From Fibrobacter sp. UWB2 (GTDB taxonomy: Bacteria > Fibrobacterota > Fibrobacteria > Fibrobacterales > Fibrobacteraceae): 64,000 bases of DNA. Shown here piece by piece: positions 50,925 to 59,936 of this stretch; position 1 is the stretch's first letter, and each line of letters starts with the position of its first letter. Both the position numbers and the translations under genes were made by a program. The notes under the pieces were generated by a model. That model was not told where the DNA came from. It saw nothing but the letters and a program-made list of their open reading frames with translations, and ran no database searches. Location: the NCBI RefSeq assembly GCF_002210425.1, contig NZ_MWQK01000004.1, positions 372,001 through 436,000 of the forward strand, given 5' to 3'.

Positions 50925-50973
50925 TTACTATATCTTGTGTTCGAAGTCGAACCACACCCACAAGATGTAGGTC
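50925..50973 (-). promoter_or_regulatory. Candidate NrdR box pair upstream of nrdD
   Basis: TTACTATATCTTGTGT (50925-50940) matches 13 of 16 positions of the NrdR-box consensus as I remember it; a weaker copy, about 10 of 16, starts 33 bases later at 50958. NrdR boxes normally occur in pairs 31-32 bases apart in front of ribonucleotide reductase genes. nrdD starts at 50870, 55 bases away. Confidence 0.4.
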
Positions 50974-51020
50974 GACATCACTACAAGTATAATAAATCTT
51001 AGTCCAATTTGGAAGACTTT

Positions 51021-51049
51021 TTGCACGTAAGATGTAATTTTTTTATAAT
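51021..51049 (+). promoter_or_regulatory. Sigma-70-type promoter of the flavodoxin-like gene
   Basis: TTGCAC (51021-51026) and TATAAT (51044-51049) with a 17-base spacer. The predicted start is near 51056, about 24 bases before the ATG at 51080. The -10 is perfect and the -35 differs at two positions. Confidence 0.7.
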
Positions 51050-51079
51050 ATTTCCTCAACTTATCAACAAGAAAAAATA

Positions 51080-51607
51080 ATGAACAATCAAATCACAATT
51101 CTTCTATCGCATCCGAACATTTCTAACTCCATGTTCAACAAACACTTAGTGGATATCAACAGAAAAAATCCCAATTTTGTGTTTCACCACCTTGACAAAA
51201 ACCGGGTTAATGGCTACTTCGACCTGGAGGCCGAAAAAAAATTGTTGAGGGAGTCCAAGGCGATTGTTTGGCAGTTCCCTATATATTGGTATAACTCCCC
51301 CGCCAGTTTGCGCGACTGGCAAGACCAGGTCATGAGCCCGATTGTCTACAGCGCGGACAACTTCTTGAAGGGAATGCCCGTACGCGTCGTATTTACGGCA
51401 GGCGCCGCCGCAGAGCACTACACCCACGAAGGCCTCAACCGCTACACCGCCGAAGAAATGCTCATCCCGTTCGAAATGACCGCAAATGCAGCCGGCATGA
51501 AGTGGTTTAAGCCGCTTGGATTCTACGGATGCAGCCCGGATATGACAAAAGCCGCCCTCGAAAAGGCGGCCAAGGAATATGAAGAAAGTCTGTTAGAACT
51601 ACTTTAG
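51080..51607 (+). CDS. NAD(P)H-dependent oxidoreductase, KefF/NQO-like flavodoxin fold
   Basis: A 175-residue flavoprotein. ILLSHPNISNSMFN is the FMN phosphate-binding region and VWQFPIYWYNSPASLRDWQDQV is the family signature of NAD(P)H:quinone reductases such as KefF and MdaB. VVFTAGAAAEHY follows the quinone/nicotinamide-binding turn. It probably carries out two-electron quinone reduction in the cytoplasm. There is only a weak ribosome binding site (AAGAAA). Its last nine bases overlap the convergent SIMPL gene. Confidence 0.85.
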   Translation: MNNQITILLSHPNISNSMFNKHLVDINRKNPNFVFHHLDKNRVNGYFDLEAEKKLLRESKAIVWQFPIYWYNSPASLRDWQDQVMSPIVYSADNFLKGMPVRVVFTAGAAAEHYTHEGLNRYTAEEMLIPFEMTANAAGMKWFKPLGFYGCSPDMTKAALEKAAKEYEESLLELL

Positions 51608-52384
51608 TTCATAAACGACGCGGACAGAAGCGCTTACCTCGACGGAGTCGGCAATTGCGGTTTCGTCGGGAGCGGCGGCACCGTCCATCATGGCATTAGC
51701 CGCAAGCATGACGCCCTTGGCACGGTAGACACGATTGTACTGGTTGTAGATGATTCCGCCGCCTTCGCCATTGATTTGAAGAACGCGACCGAGCTTGGCG
51801 CCAACGCCTTCGGCATAGTCATTAGCCTTGGCCGTTGCCTTTTTACCCGCCGCCTTGATGACAGTAGACTGCACCGCATCGACATCCTTGAGCTGGGCGG
51901 ACGTGCGCTGGATTTCGACATCCGGTTCCGAAGAAAGTGCCTGCACGAGAGCGGCGGCATCAATCTTACGATTTACCGTAATCACAAAGCTCTGCGTGGC
52001 CACGTAACCGACGAGTTCGCGCTTGCTATTGCGATAAGACCATTCCTTGTGGATTTCAACGCTGTTCTGTTCCACGTTGGACTGCGGAATTTCAAGCGAT
52101 TTCACATTTTCGAAAATCACGGAACGGCGTTCAGCCAAGCGCTTGGAAACCGATTCCTTGTCCTTGCCGCGGATTTCAAGGCTAAAGCCCATCTCGAACT
52201 TGTCGGCGGCAAACTTCTTGGATTCCGAAGCCGAAACTTCAATGCGCGGCACTTCGAATGCAACAGTTCCGTTAGATGCTGCTACAGGAACAGCCGCCGG
52301 TTCACTTTTAACGACGCGAATGAGAACGCACACGCAGACGATTAGCAGTACGAGATAGATGATGTTAAGCAATTTCGAGATCAT
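51599..52384 (-). CDS. SIMPL (DUF541) domain membrane-anchored protein
   Basis: A 261-residue protein with an N-terminal membrane anchor (LLNIIYLVLLIVCVCVLIRVV) and a periplasmic SIMPL/DUF541 domain (about residues 50-260): SKKFAADKFEMGFSLEI, VEQNSVEIHKEW, KKATAKANDYAEGVGAKLG. Related proteins (e.g. mouse SIMPL and bacterial BP26) form ring-like assemblies; the bacterial role is unclear. It is downstream of a longer SIMPL paralogue on the same strand. Confidence 0.85.
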   Translation of the reverse strand: MISKLLNIIYLVLLIVCVCVLIRVVKSEPAAVPVAASNGTVAFEVPRIEVSASESKKFAADKFEMGFSLEIRGKDKESVSKRLAERRSVIFENVKSLEIPQSNVEQNSVEIHKEWSYRNSKRELVGYVATQSFVITVNRKIDAAALVQALSSEPDVEIQRTSAQLKDVDAVQSTVIKAAGKKATAKANDYAEGVGAKLGRVLQINGEGGGIIYNQYNRVYRAKGVMLAANAMMDGAAAPDETAIADSVEVSASVRVVYELK

Positions 52385-52446
52385 CGTTAAGCCCTCTTTT
52401 TAATGTTTTGAATTTAAAATAGTCATTTTCCAAGCGAAAGACCACT

Positions 52447-53883
52447 TTACTGGAGTTCGACGACGTAATTAATCCTAGCACCGACCGTGACGGAATCTGC
52501 GATTGCTCTAGATGGAGGAGGCATGTCGTTACCAAGCACAATGCCCCCGCCATAAGACTTTGGAGCTAACTTTCCCCGATATTCATTCCAATATTCCCGT
52601 GATACCATTCCATCATCAACATCAATGATCTTGCCAACTTTCATGCCAAGCCCAGCAGCAAAAGCTTCCGCTTTTTCCATCGCCTTTTGGCTTGTCAAAA
52701 TTTCAATTTTCGCAGTCAACGAATCCCTATTTTTGAGTTTCGGCGTAACACCAGAGAACTCGACATCTCGTTCCTGAGCAAGCACATTCACTAGCGCACT
52801 AGCAACGTCCATAGATTTTACATAAACCTTAAAGCATTTGGAAGCCGAGTACCCACCAAATTCGCCCAATGAACGTACTTTTGCCATCGGTCTTGTTCTA
52901 TTCTTTTGGAGTTTTATATCAAAATCATCAACGTCGGTTCGCGGAATATCTAAGGAATCCAAACGTTCAAGAATAGAGACTCTACGTTTTTCCATCAACT
53001 CATACAAACTTTTTTTATTTGTACCAACTATTTCAAGAGTAAAATTTGTTTCAAATTCATCAGCGGCGTACTTGCGTTCTTCATTATTGTGAACGAAAAG
53101 CACTACAGGTTCATTAGAAGATTCGGCCTTTTCATTGGAAAGCAACTCCATTTCAAGACTCAACCTAGCTTCAATCTCTACGGAATCAGCTTTTTCGAAC
53201 CACCAATAACGATCCTGGTCCACATTTCCATTCGCCATCAAGATTTTTCCTAGTTTGCTGCCAGCACCTTGTGCATAATTTTCAGCCTTCGCAAGCGCTT
53301 TGTCACACACGTTCTTGACGACTTTAGCCTGCAAAGCGGCCATATCCTTTAACTGAGGTTCCGATCTTTTGATTTCAAAATCAGGCTCTGCCGAAAGAAG
53401 CTGTATAAAATCTTTTTTCAACTGCTTTGTCCCTACGTGAACCTTAAATTTTTGACTTGAACTAAAACCAAGAAACGAACGCTTCCCCGGATTTGCATAC
53501 TGATAATCATAATCCCATTCCTTGGAGAGCTCAATACTAGATTGTTCCACATTCGATTCAGAAATGCCAACAGACTTCAGAATTTCAAACAAGCGATTTC
53601 GTTTTTCACCCATCTTACGATAAAGAATTTTTTTATCGGTACCAACCATGGAAAGTTCAACCGACAGAACATACTCGTCAGCAGCAAACTTTTTAGACTC
53701 CCTAGCAAAAACCGCGACCTTCGGCACCGAAGATTTATTTCCTTCGGCAAACTCCGAAGACACCGATACCGCCGAATTTTTTCGCGTTTCCGCCACATCG
53801 CTTTGCTGCCCGAGTTTCATCGAAAGAATCAGGCATACAAATGCAAGCACAATGATGACGATGTACGAAACCTTGTTTTGCAT
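52447..53883 (-). CDS. Two-domain SIMPL (DUF541) membrane-anchored protein
   Basis: A 478-residue protein with one N-terminal anchor (VSYIVIIVLAFVCLILSM) and two SIMPL domains: residues about 55-255 (SKKFAADEYVLSVELSMVGT) and 270-478 (ERKYAADEFETNFTLEIVGT). The two halves and the single-domain protein at 51599-52384 share F/YAADxFE, ..KSLxxPxSDV and KAxxxAxxYAxGxGxKxGKI. This points to gene duplication followed by fusion. Both probably act in the periplasm. Function unknown. Confidence 0.85.
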   Translation of the reverse strand: MQNKVSYIVIIVLAFVCLILSMKLGQQSDVAETRKNSAVSVSSEFAEGNKSSVPKVAVFARESKKFAADEYVLSVELSMVGTDKKILYRKMGEKRNRLFEILKSVGISESNVEQSSIELSKEWDYDYQYANPGKRSFLGFSSSQKFKVHVGTKQLKKDFIQLLSAEPDFEIKRSEPQLKDMAALQAKVVKNVCDKALAKAENYAQGAGSKLGKILMANGNVDQDRYWWFEKADSVEIEARLSLEMELLSNEKAESSNEPVVLFVHNNEERKYAADEFETNFTLEIVGTNKKSLYELMEKRRVSILERLDSLDIPRTDVDDFDIKLQKNRTRPMAKVRSLGEFGGYSASKCFKVYVKSMDVASALVNVLAQERDVEFSGVTPKLKNRDSLTAKIEILTSQKAMEKAEAFAAGLGMKVGKIIDVDDGMVSREYWNEYRGKLAPKSYGGGIVLGNDMPPPSRAIADSVTVGARINYVVELQ

Positions 53884-54015
53884 ATATTTCTCCTTTTTTC
53901 AAAACATCCACAAAAACAAAACCGCAGGTGAATCATCCCTGCGGAATTCATTCAACGATAAACTACTTAATTTCTTATTTATAATTCAGAAAAATTAAGT
54001 TTACTTCAGTCATTC

Positions 54016-55515
54016 TTATACGCGTTTTGCGCAAACAAGATTTGCGACAAAGTTCACGACAAGTGCCACGACGATAGTGGTAGTCATGCTGATGAAGGGC
54101 AACCACGGCCAGCTAAAGATGCCGCCGAAGACAGCTTTCACGCCAAACGCTGGGATTCCCTGGAACAAGACGAGGCTAGCCATACCGCAAAGCACAGCGA
54201 CAATCACAACCCAAGCGCGTAACGCTTTTTCTGCGGTTCCAAAGACCTTGTCAGCAAAGAATGCCAAGAGGAACATGCCAAGAAGCGGTCCTGTGAAAAG
54301 CCCTGTAAAGAAGATGGCGTTTTTGAGGAGGCTCCCCTGCTGCGTTGCAGCAAAGAGAGCAAAGAACACACCGAGCACGCCCCAGACAACCGTCCAGATT
54401 TTAGCACGTTTGAGTCCGCCCATCCCCGTCGATTCGCCCCAACCGAGGAAGTCGCGTTCGGATGTATTGCTGAGGGAATTGATAGCGCTAGAAAGGCTAC
54501 TCATCGCCGCCGCACAAATGGCAGCGACAATCAAGCCAGTCACACCAGACGGCAGCGCATTCACGATAAAGTACGGGAACACGTCATTTTGCCCAAGGTT
54601 TTCCGGAAGCGTAGCGACTTGAGCCTTTTTGTAAAAGACAAAGAGAGCAGCACCCACCCAGTAAAAGAGAATCGAAACGGCGCAGCCAAGCACCATCGAA
54701 AGCACACTCGAACGGTTCGCCGCCTTCACATCCTTGCAGCTGAGGTAGCGCTGTACAAACTGCTGATCGCAACCGCGAATGGCAATTTCAAGAATCGCAT
54801 ACGCAAAGCCCGCCGAGATAAGCGTGCGCGCATCGGAAATATCCATCGACGGATTCCACCAGCGCGTCTTGCCCGCTTCACTGGCGAGTGTTGCCATTTC
54901 GCCAAAGCCGCCCACCTGACTTGCGATAATCAAGAGCACAAGCACGCCACCGCCAAAGAACACGCAGAACTGCATCACGTCGGTCCAAATGACCGCCTTA
55001 ATGCCACCAAACCACGTGTAGAAAATCGCAATCGCCGCCGAGACGATAATCGCCAGTTTCAAGTCGATGTGCAAAATCTGCGCAAGCACCAGCGAGGGCG
55101 CGTAAAGCAAAATACCCGTGCGGAGGAGCAAATGCAAACAGTAAAAGACAGCAGCCAAACGGCGCACCGCACGGCTCCCAAAGCGCACTTCAAAAAGTTC
55201 ATAAGCGCTCGAAATGCCAGACGTGCGGAAACGCGGGATAAAAACAAAGCCCACCACAAAAATGCTCAATAACGCACCGATCTGGAACATCAAAAACGTC
55301 ATGTCGTCGCCGAAAACATCGGCAGGCGCGCCAAGGAAAGTCGTTGCACTCACGGAAGTTGCAATAAGGCTAATGCCCACAGCCACCCACGGCATCGAGC
55401 CGCCACCAAACATGTATTCCTTGAGGTTCTTGTTGCCGCGAGAAACCCACAAGCCAATTGCAAGTGAGAGGAGCAAGTAGGCAAATAAGACAATCCAATC
55501 GAGTGCTGTAAACAT
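54016..55515 (-). CDS. Sodium:solute symporter (SSF family)
   Basis: A 499-residue inner-membrane symporter with about 13 helices. The N-terminus ALDWIVLFAYLLLSLAIGLWVSRG and EYMFGGGSMPWVAVGISLIATSVSATTFLGAPADVFG match the sodium/glucose-type family; AAMSSLSSAINSLSNTSERD is the conserved SSF motif in helix 8. The cargo (sugar, amino acid, sialic acid or other) is not identifiable. It starts three bases after the stop of the GGDEF gene, on the same strand. Confidence 0.9.
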   Translation of the reverse strand: MFTALDWIVLFAYLLLSLAIGLWVSRGNKNLKEYMFGGGSMPWVAVGISLIATSVSATTFLGAPADVFGDDMTFLMFQIGALLSIFVVGFVFIPRFRTSGISSAYELFEVRFGSRAVRRLAAVFYCLHLLLRTGILLYAPSLVLAQILHIDLKLAIIVSAAIAIFYTWFGGIKAVIWTDVMQFCVFFGGGVLVLLIIASQVGGFGEMATLASEAGKTRWWNPSMDISDARTLISAGFAYAILEIAIRGCDQQFVQRYLSCKDVKAANRSSVLSMVLGCAVSILFYWVGAALFVFYKKAQVATLPENLGQNDVFPYFIVNALPSGVTGLIVAAICAAAMSSLSSAINSLSNTSERDFLGWGESTGMGGLKRAKIWTVVWGVLGVFFALFAATQQGSLLKNAIFFTGLFTGPLLGMFLLAFFADKVFGTAEKALRAWVVIVAVLCGMASLVLFQGIPAFGVKAVFGGIFSWPWLPFISMTTTIVVALVVNFVANLVCAKRV

Positions 55516-55518
55516 AGA

Positions 55519-57327
55519 CTATGCGCCCACTTCGGTTTCAACAGTTTCGAACTGTACGACCTGGTTACGGCCACCATCTTTAGCCTTGTAAAGAGCCTTG
55601 TCGGCGTTGTTCACGGCCTTCTTCATGTCCGAGAATTCCGGTTCCACAAGGAAGGCTCCAATGCTTACCGTCACGCGGAGCGGGTCCGTCAAGTGCACGT
55701 TGAATTCGAGCTTGCCCACCGCCTTGCGGATGCGTTCTGCCGTTTCAATCATGCCTTCCGGAGTAGTATCAACGAGAGCCACCACAAATTCTTCGCCGCC
55801 ATAGCGAGCCACGACGTCAATTTCCTTACGGATTTCGCCACTAATTGCCGTTGCAATGCCCTTGATGACTTCGTCACCAACTGGGTGTCCATACGTATCG
55901 TTCACGCGCTTGAAGTGGTCAATGTCCATCATCAAGACGCCGATGTTATACTTCTTGCGGTCGGCACGTACCTTTTCAGTGCGGAGCGCTTCTTGCAGAG
56001 AGCGGTGGTTCATAAGCCCCGTGAGGCCATCGCGCGTCGCAAGGTCCTTGTCCCTTTCGACCTGAAGAGCTCGGGCATACGCAAAGCCTGCAACACCGGC
56101 AAATGCCTTGAGGAGTTTCTTTTCATGATCCTGATAGCGGTTCGTGTAACGGCTTTCAAGGCAGATGGCAAGTTCAGCCGTCTTGGAATCCGGTTCCGAT
56201 GCCACCGGCATTACGAACAACTGACGCAGTTCCATATTGCGCTTTTCGGAATCGTTCAGGCGCGGCACGTAATCGGCATAACCCGAAGTAAACGAGCGGA
56301 ACACCGGGCGGTTTCTCATGAGCGCAAGCACAAAGATACCCTTGTCAGACAACGTAAACGTCTTATCGATAAACTGTTCAGAATCCATGCCGATGCAATA
56401 AACAACTCGGCCAGCGCATTCCTTCGGCTTGTCAAGCGCAAGGATTGTCAAGCGGTCGAACGGCATATTCTCCTTGACGTACTCGAACATCTGCTTGTAG
56501 ATGTCCTTCACCGCCATCGTCTGGAAGAACTTGCGCTGGTAGCGGTAAAGCGTACTGAACTGTTGCTGTTCAATGTAGTTCTGTGCAGAGACATAGCTCT
56601 TGAAGCTCACCATGAAAATCACATGCGCCATAAACATGAGCGCCTGAGCTTCAGCTTCCTTAAACGCATTCGGCTGCAAAGAGTCCACCAAAATTGCACC
56701 AAGGTGGCGTTCATCGCGATCCAGGATAGGTACACCCACCAACGAGCGGATTCTTCTGTTTTCGATGTAGTACGGGAGGCGCTTGCTGACAAACAAATCA
56801 CCTTCCAAAATGCGGCTAACTCCAGGACGCAAGAGCTGGCTCAAGACGCCCGTGTTTTCGGTAATCTTTGCGCTCGAGTCAATAAAGTTCTGCACATCGC
56901 TCTGGAAAGCCCTGAGCCGGAATTCATTCACACTGCCGCCATTTGTAAAAACAGTGAATGTATTCGCATCCGGCATCAGCACCTTGAGGCAGCGCAAAAT
57001 ATCCCCGAGCGCCTTATCGACATCCGAATTTGCACGGGACCAAATCTGGTTCACGCGGAGCGACGAGTTCGGTTCGTTCGTATCCGTCTTGACGTCCGTA
57101 AATTCATTGCGGATGTCCGGAGACACAACCGGCGTGAGAGCAGTCGTACGCTTGCTGCTCTTGATAACAGGAATCACAGTCGTGCCACTCGGGAGGCTCG
57201 GGCGGTTCATGACGGCGAGTGAAAACGCGACAACAGCAAAAGGAATAAGGAAAAGGAACATGCCCCCCTGAAAAGCAAGTCCCAATAATGCACCGGCTAC
57301 AACAAACAATATCTCAGATACGGACAT
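55519..57327 (-). CDS. Membrane-associated GAF-GGDEF diguanylate cyclase
   Basis: A 602-residue protein; start at 57327 after AGAGGG. Two hydrophobic segments at the N-terminus (SEILFVVAGALLGLAFQG, MFLFLIPFAVVAFSLAV), GAF-like regions at about residues 140-260 and 290-420, then a GGDEF domain (TRDGLTGLMNHRSLQE, MMDIDHFKRVNDTYGH, ARYGGEEFVVAL). GGEEF is active-type, and the inhibitory I-site has Lys instead of Arg (KEID). It likely makes cyclic di-GMP in response to a signal bound by the GAF region. It begins eight bases after lptG ends. Confidence 0.92.
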   Translation of the reverse strand: MSVSEILFVVAGALLGLAFQGGMFLFLIPFAVVAFSLAVMNRPSLPSGTTVIPVIKSSKRTTALTPVVSPDIRNEFTDVKTDTNEPNSSLRVNQIWSRANSDVDKALGDILRCLKVLMPDANTFTVFTNGGSVNEFRLRAFQSDVQNFIDSSAKITENTGVLSQLLRPGVSRILEGDLFVSKRLPYYIENRRIRSLVGVPILDRDERHLGAILVDSLQPNAFKEAEAQALMFMAHVIFMVSFKSYVSAQNYIEQQQFSTLYRYQRKFFQTMAVKDIYKQMFEYVKENMPFDRLTILALDKPKECAGRVVYCIGMDSEQFIDKTFTLSDKGIFVLALMRNRPVFRSFTSGYADYVPRLNDSEKRNMELRQLFVMPVASEPDSKTAELAICLESRYTNRYQDHEKKLLKAFAGVAGFAYARALQVERDKDLATRDGLTGLMNHRSLQEALRTEKVRADRKKYNIGVLMMDIDHFKRVNDTYGHPVGDEVIKGIATAISGEIRKEIDVVARYGGEEFVVALVDTTPEGMIETAERIRKAVGKLEFNVHLTDPLRVTVSIGAFLVEPEFSDMKKAVNNADKALYKAKDGGRNQVVQFETVETEVGA

Positions 57328-57335
57328 ACAACCCT

Positions 57336-58436
57336 CTACAAGCGGAATGATCGATATAACATTACAAACGCGAGACTGGCATAAATGAAGTGACTGTTCC
57401 ACGCCGCCCAGAACGGCGACAGAGCCCCGTTTTCACCCATCTTAAGTCCAATTCTCTCAAGAATATAATAGCTAAATACAAGCAACAGGCCAACACCGAA
57501 TTTCTGGGAAAGGCCCCCAGAACGGCTATACCGGTGGCAAAGCGCCGCCCCGATTAAAAGGACAATCAGGTTCATCCAGTGAGCGGAATACTTGAACTGG
57601 AGGGCCGTCTCCATCGCACGGGTATCTTCGCCCGAGCGTCGCAGCACGTTGATACGCGCCTTGACCATCTTGGAATCCATTTCATCGGCAAGTTGGCGTT
57701 CGTTGATCAAATCGTTCGGATGCGTGGTCACCTTGCCCTTCATGCTCTTTTGGCGCACCGGCAACACATCGACGGAACCATCCTTTTTGAATATCCGGTG
57801 GAACCCGTTTTCAAAGCGCCAAAACCCAGCCTTGGTCACCGAATCCTTTTCAATCCAGCGGATAGCACGGACATCGTAACGTTCGACCAGGCGCCCACGA
57901 TCGCGTACCAGCAGGACAACATCTCTGCCTACTTTATTCTTACCCGAGTAGTGTTTAAAGAACCAGCTGTTCTTTTCGCTATCGATAAACGTAAAGTCCT
58001 GTTTTTCCTTGATGCGCGGATTCTTACGCTTTTGCGCATTGGTTTCCATGATTTCAAAGCGCTTGTGGTTTGCATCCGGGAGCCAGTGTTCGCTCATTTC
58101 GTACGAGCCAATCGACATGAGGACACCCAAGAAGAATATCGGGAAAAGCGTCTTAAGCGGACTTTGCCCCGAGCTCTGCATGGCGCTCATTTCTAGATGA
58201 CGAGCCATATTGCCCACCGAGGCAAGCACAGAAATAAACAATGCGACAGGCGTAATCAAATAAATGATATACGGGAGATAGCTCAGGTAGTATTCCCCCA
58301 CGGACTTCATCTCGCGTGCCGACCAGGTCTTGATGTTACCAACAAAGTCAATCACAACAAAGATGAGCACCGCACCGCAGACCACGATGAGGAACATCTT
58401 CAGGAAGTTCCAGATAAGGTATCGAGAGAACTTCAT
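57336..58436 (-). CDS. lptG: Lipopolysaccharide export permease LptG-like
   Basis: A 366-residue LptF/LptG-family permease. Three N-terminal transmembrane helices (LIWNFLKMFLIVVCGAVLIF, YYLSYLPYIIYLITPVALFISVLASVG, LFPIFFLGVLMSIGSYEM), a periplasmic beta-jellyroll and three C-terminal helices (ISVLLIGAALCH-type segments). EHWLPDANHKR is the typical LptG/LptF loop. With LptF and the LptB ATPase it extracts lipopolysaccharide from the inner membrane. It overlaps lptF by four bases (ATGA). Confidence 0.85.
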   Translation of the reverse strand: MKFSRYLIWNFLKMFLIVVCGAVLIFVVIDFVGNIKTWSAREMKSVGEYYLSYLPYIIYLITPVALFISVLASVGNMARHLEMSAMQSSGQSPLKTLFPIFFLGVLMSIGSYEMSEHWLPDANHKRFEIMETNAQKRKNPRIKEKQDFTFIDSEKNSWFFKHYSGKNKVGRDVVLLVRDRGRLVERYDVRAIRWIEKDSVTKAGFWRFENGFHRIFKKDGSVDVLPVRQKSMKGKVTTHPNDLINERQLADEMDSKMVKARINVLRRSGEDTRAMETALQFKYSAHWMNLIVLLIGAALCHRYSRSGGLSQKFGVGLLLVFSYYILERIGLKMGENGALSPFWAAWNSHFIYASLAFVMLYRSFRL

Positions 58437-59872
58437 CCGAACCTCTTCTTGAATTTACCAAACAACCAAGCAACCGCCCTGATACAATAGGTAATGCCCG
58501 TATAGCGGCCAACAATCTTAAAGAAGCGCAAGACCTTGGAATTGCCCGAGAAGCGGTCGCGCACCATTGCACGAGTAAGGAGGATGCCAACGACACCGAT
58601 AATGATATTCGAAATCCACATGGCAAGTTCCGGAGAGACCACCAGACGGTCGGCCAGGTTTTCGCCACCGATGAGGCAAATCCAGTAGATGACAAAGAAC
58701 GCAAGGCTATAGAGGATGCCCGTGCCAATGCCACCCTTGCGCGCCATGATGCCAAGCGGAGCGCCAATCAGCACAAATATGAAGCATGCAAAAGCGGTGC
58801 TGAACTTCTTGTGGATTTCGACCATGTACTGCGCCGCGCGCTTGAGTTCGCCTTCCATGCGGCCCCAGGCACGTTCTGTGGCACGGAGCGAAGCCGTTTC
58901 CTGCACGCGAATCTTGCGGAGCCCCTGCATAAACTGCATGGAGTCGGCCATCGGGACTCCACTTGCCTCAGGCGGGAGGATCGAATCGCCAACGACGAGA
59001 TCACGCAAACGGACAAGCGTCGGCAAACGGCGGGTTCTAGCCTGCACAGACGCCGTATCGTACTTGGCTCGGGCATCCGTCACCACGTCCCACATCATCT
59101 CGACCGGCATTTCGCGGTCACTCCTGTAACTCCTGCTACGGCGTTCCAGGCGGTCATCCACATTCTGCATGGCAAGATCCTGCGAGAAGAATCGGATGCG
59201 GAAATAATTGTCGGAATCGTCCGGATCGACAAGATGCGTCTCGCCACTGCGGAGGCGAAGCATAAGTGTAGCACCATTGTCCACGTAGTCCATCGTTGCG
59301 CTATCGGCATAGACAATACGCGGAGCGCCCTTCTTTTCCATTTCAAAAATCTGGATGCCGTACAGCGTGCCCGAGACGGGGTCAATGCGGTTCACCCAAA
59401 GCTGCACGCCCGGGAACTGCGTAATGAGGCGCCCGGCATCAATAAATACGTGCGGTTTTTTGCGCGAAACGGCGTTCATTAGCTCTACAGACCTGTGGTT
59501 TGCCTCCGGGAGCACCCAGTTATTGAACACAACCATCAGGACAGAAAGCAAAAGAGCCACAAGCAAGACCGGGCGCATGAGCGACAAGGGCGAAATTCCC
59601 GCCGCCTTGACAGCCGTAATTTCCTGGTCCCCCGACATACGGCCAAACGTCATAAGACTTGCGACAAGCACCGCCATCGGAATAGAAAGCGAAAGCATCC
59701 ACGCCAAGTTCAACGCAAAAATTTCAAGAACCGTGGATGTAGGCAATCCCTTGGACAACACATTGTCCAAGATTTTGACCAAAAAGTCAACTACAAACAA
59801 AAAAGTAATGCCAAAGAGCGAAGCCAAAAAAGGACCAATTAGCTCTTTCAAGACATAGCGGACTAAAATCAT
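58433..59872 (-). CDS. lptF: Lipopolysaccharide export permease LptF-like
   Basis: A 479-residue permease, longer than most (350-400) because of an insert of about 90 residues in the periplasmic part (SDREMPVEMMWDVVTDARAKYDTASVQARTRRLPTLVRL). SIPMAVLVASLMTFGRMSGDQEITAVKAAGIS is the family signature and NNWVLPEANHRSVELMN is the loop. C-terminal helices (FVLIGAPLGIMARKGGIGTG) follow. It is first gene of the lptF-lptG-GGDEF-symporter run. It diverges from bamD, whose ATG lies 64 bases away. Confidence 0.88.
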   Translation of the reverse strand: MILVRYVLKELIGPFLASLFGITFLFVVDFLVKILDNVLSKGLPTSTVLEIFALNLAWMLSLSIPMAVLVASLMTFGRMSGDQEITAVKAAGISPLSLMRPVLLVALLLSVLMVVFNNWVLPEANHRSVELMNAVSRKKPHVFIDAGRLITQFPGVQLWVNRIDPVSGTLYGIQIFEMEKKGAPRIVYADSATMDYVDNGATLMLRLRSGETHLVDPDDSDNYFRIRFFSQDLAMQNVDDRLERRSRSYRSDREMPVEMMWDVVTDARAKYDTASVQARTRRLPTLVRLRDLVVGDSILPPEASGVPMADSMQFMQGLRKIRVQETASLRATERAWGRMEGELKRAAQYMVEIHKKFSTAFACFIFVLIGAPLGIMARKGGIGTGILYSLAFFVIYWICLIGGENLADRLVVSPELAMWISNIIIGVVGILLTRAMVRDRFSGNSKVLRFFKIVGRYTGITYCIRAVAWLFGKFKKRFG

Positions 59873-59936
59873 TTTTCTCTAGAGTCGTTTTTTTCTACTT
59901 TACAGCGTGAAAGTTAGAATTAACCAAAGAAAAAAA

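Noticed and set aside
53965-54000. Terminator ACTTAATTT...AAATTAAGT between the symporter and SIMPL genes
   Set aside because: The stem is only A/T pairs with an 18-base loop, so it would be very weak; chance in AT-rich DNA is likely.
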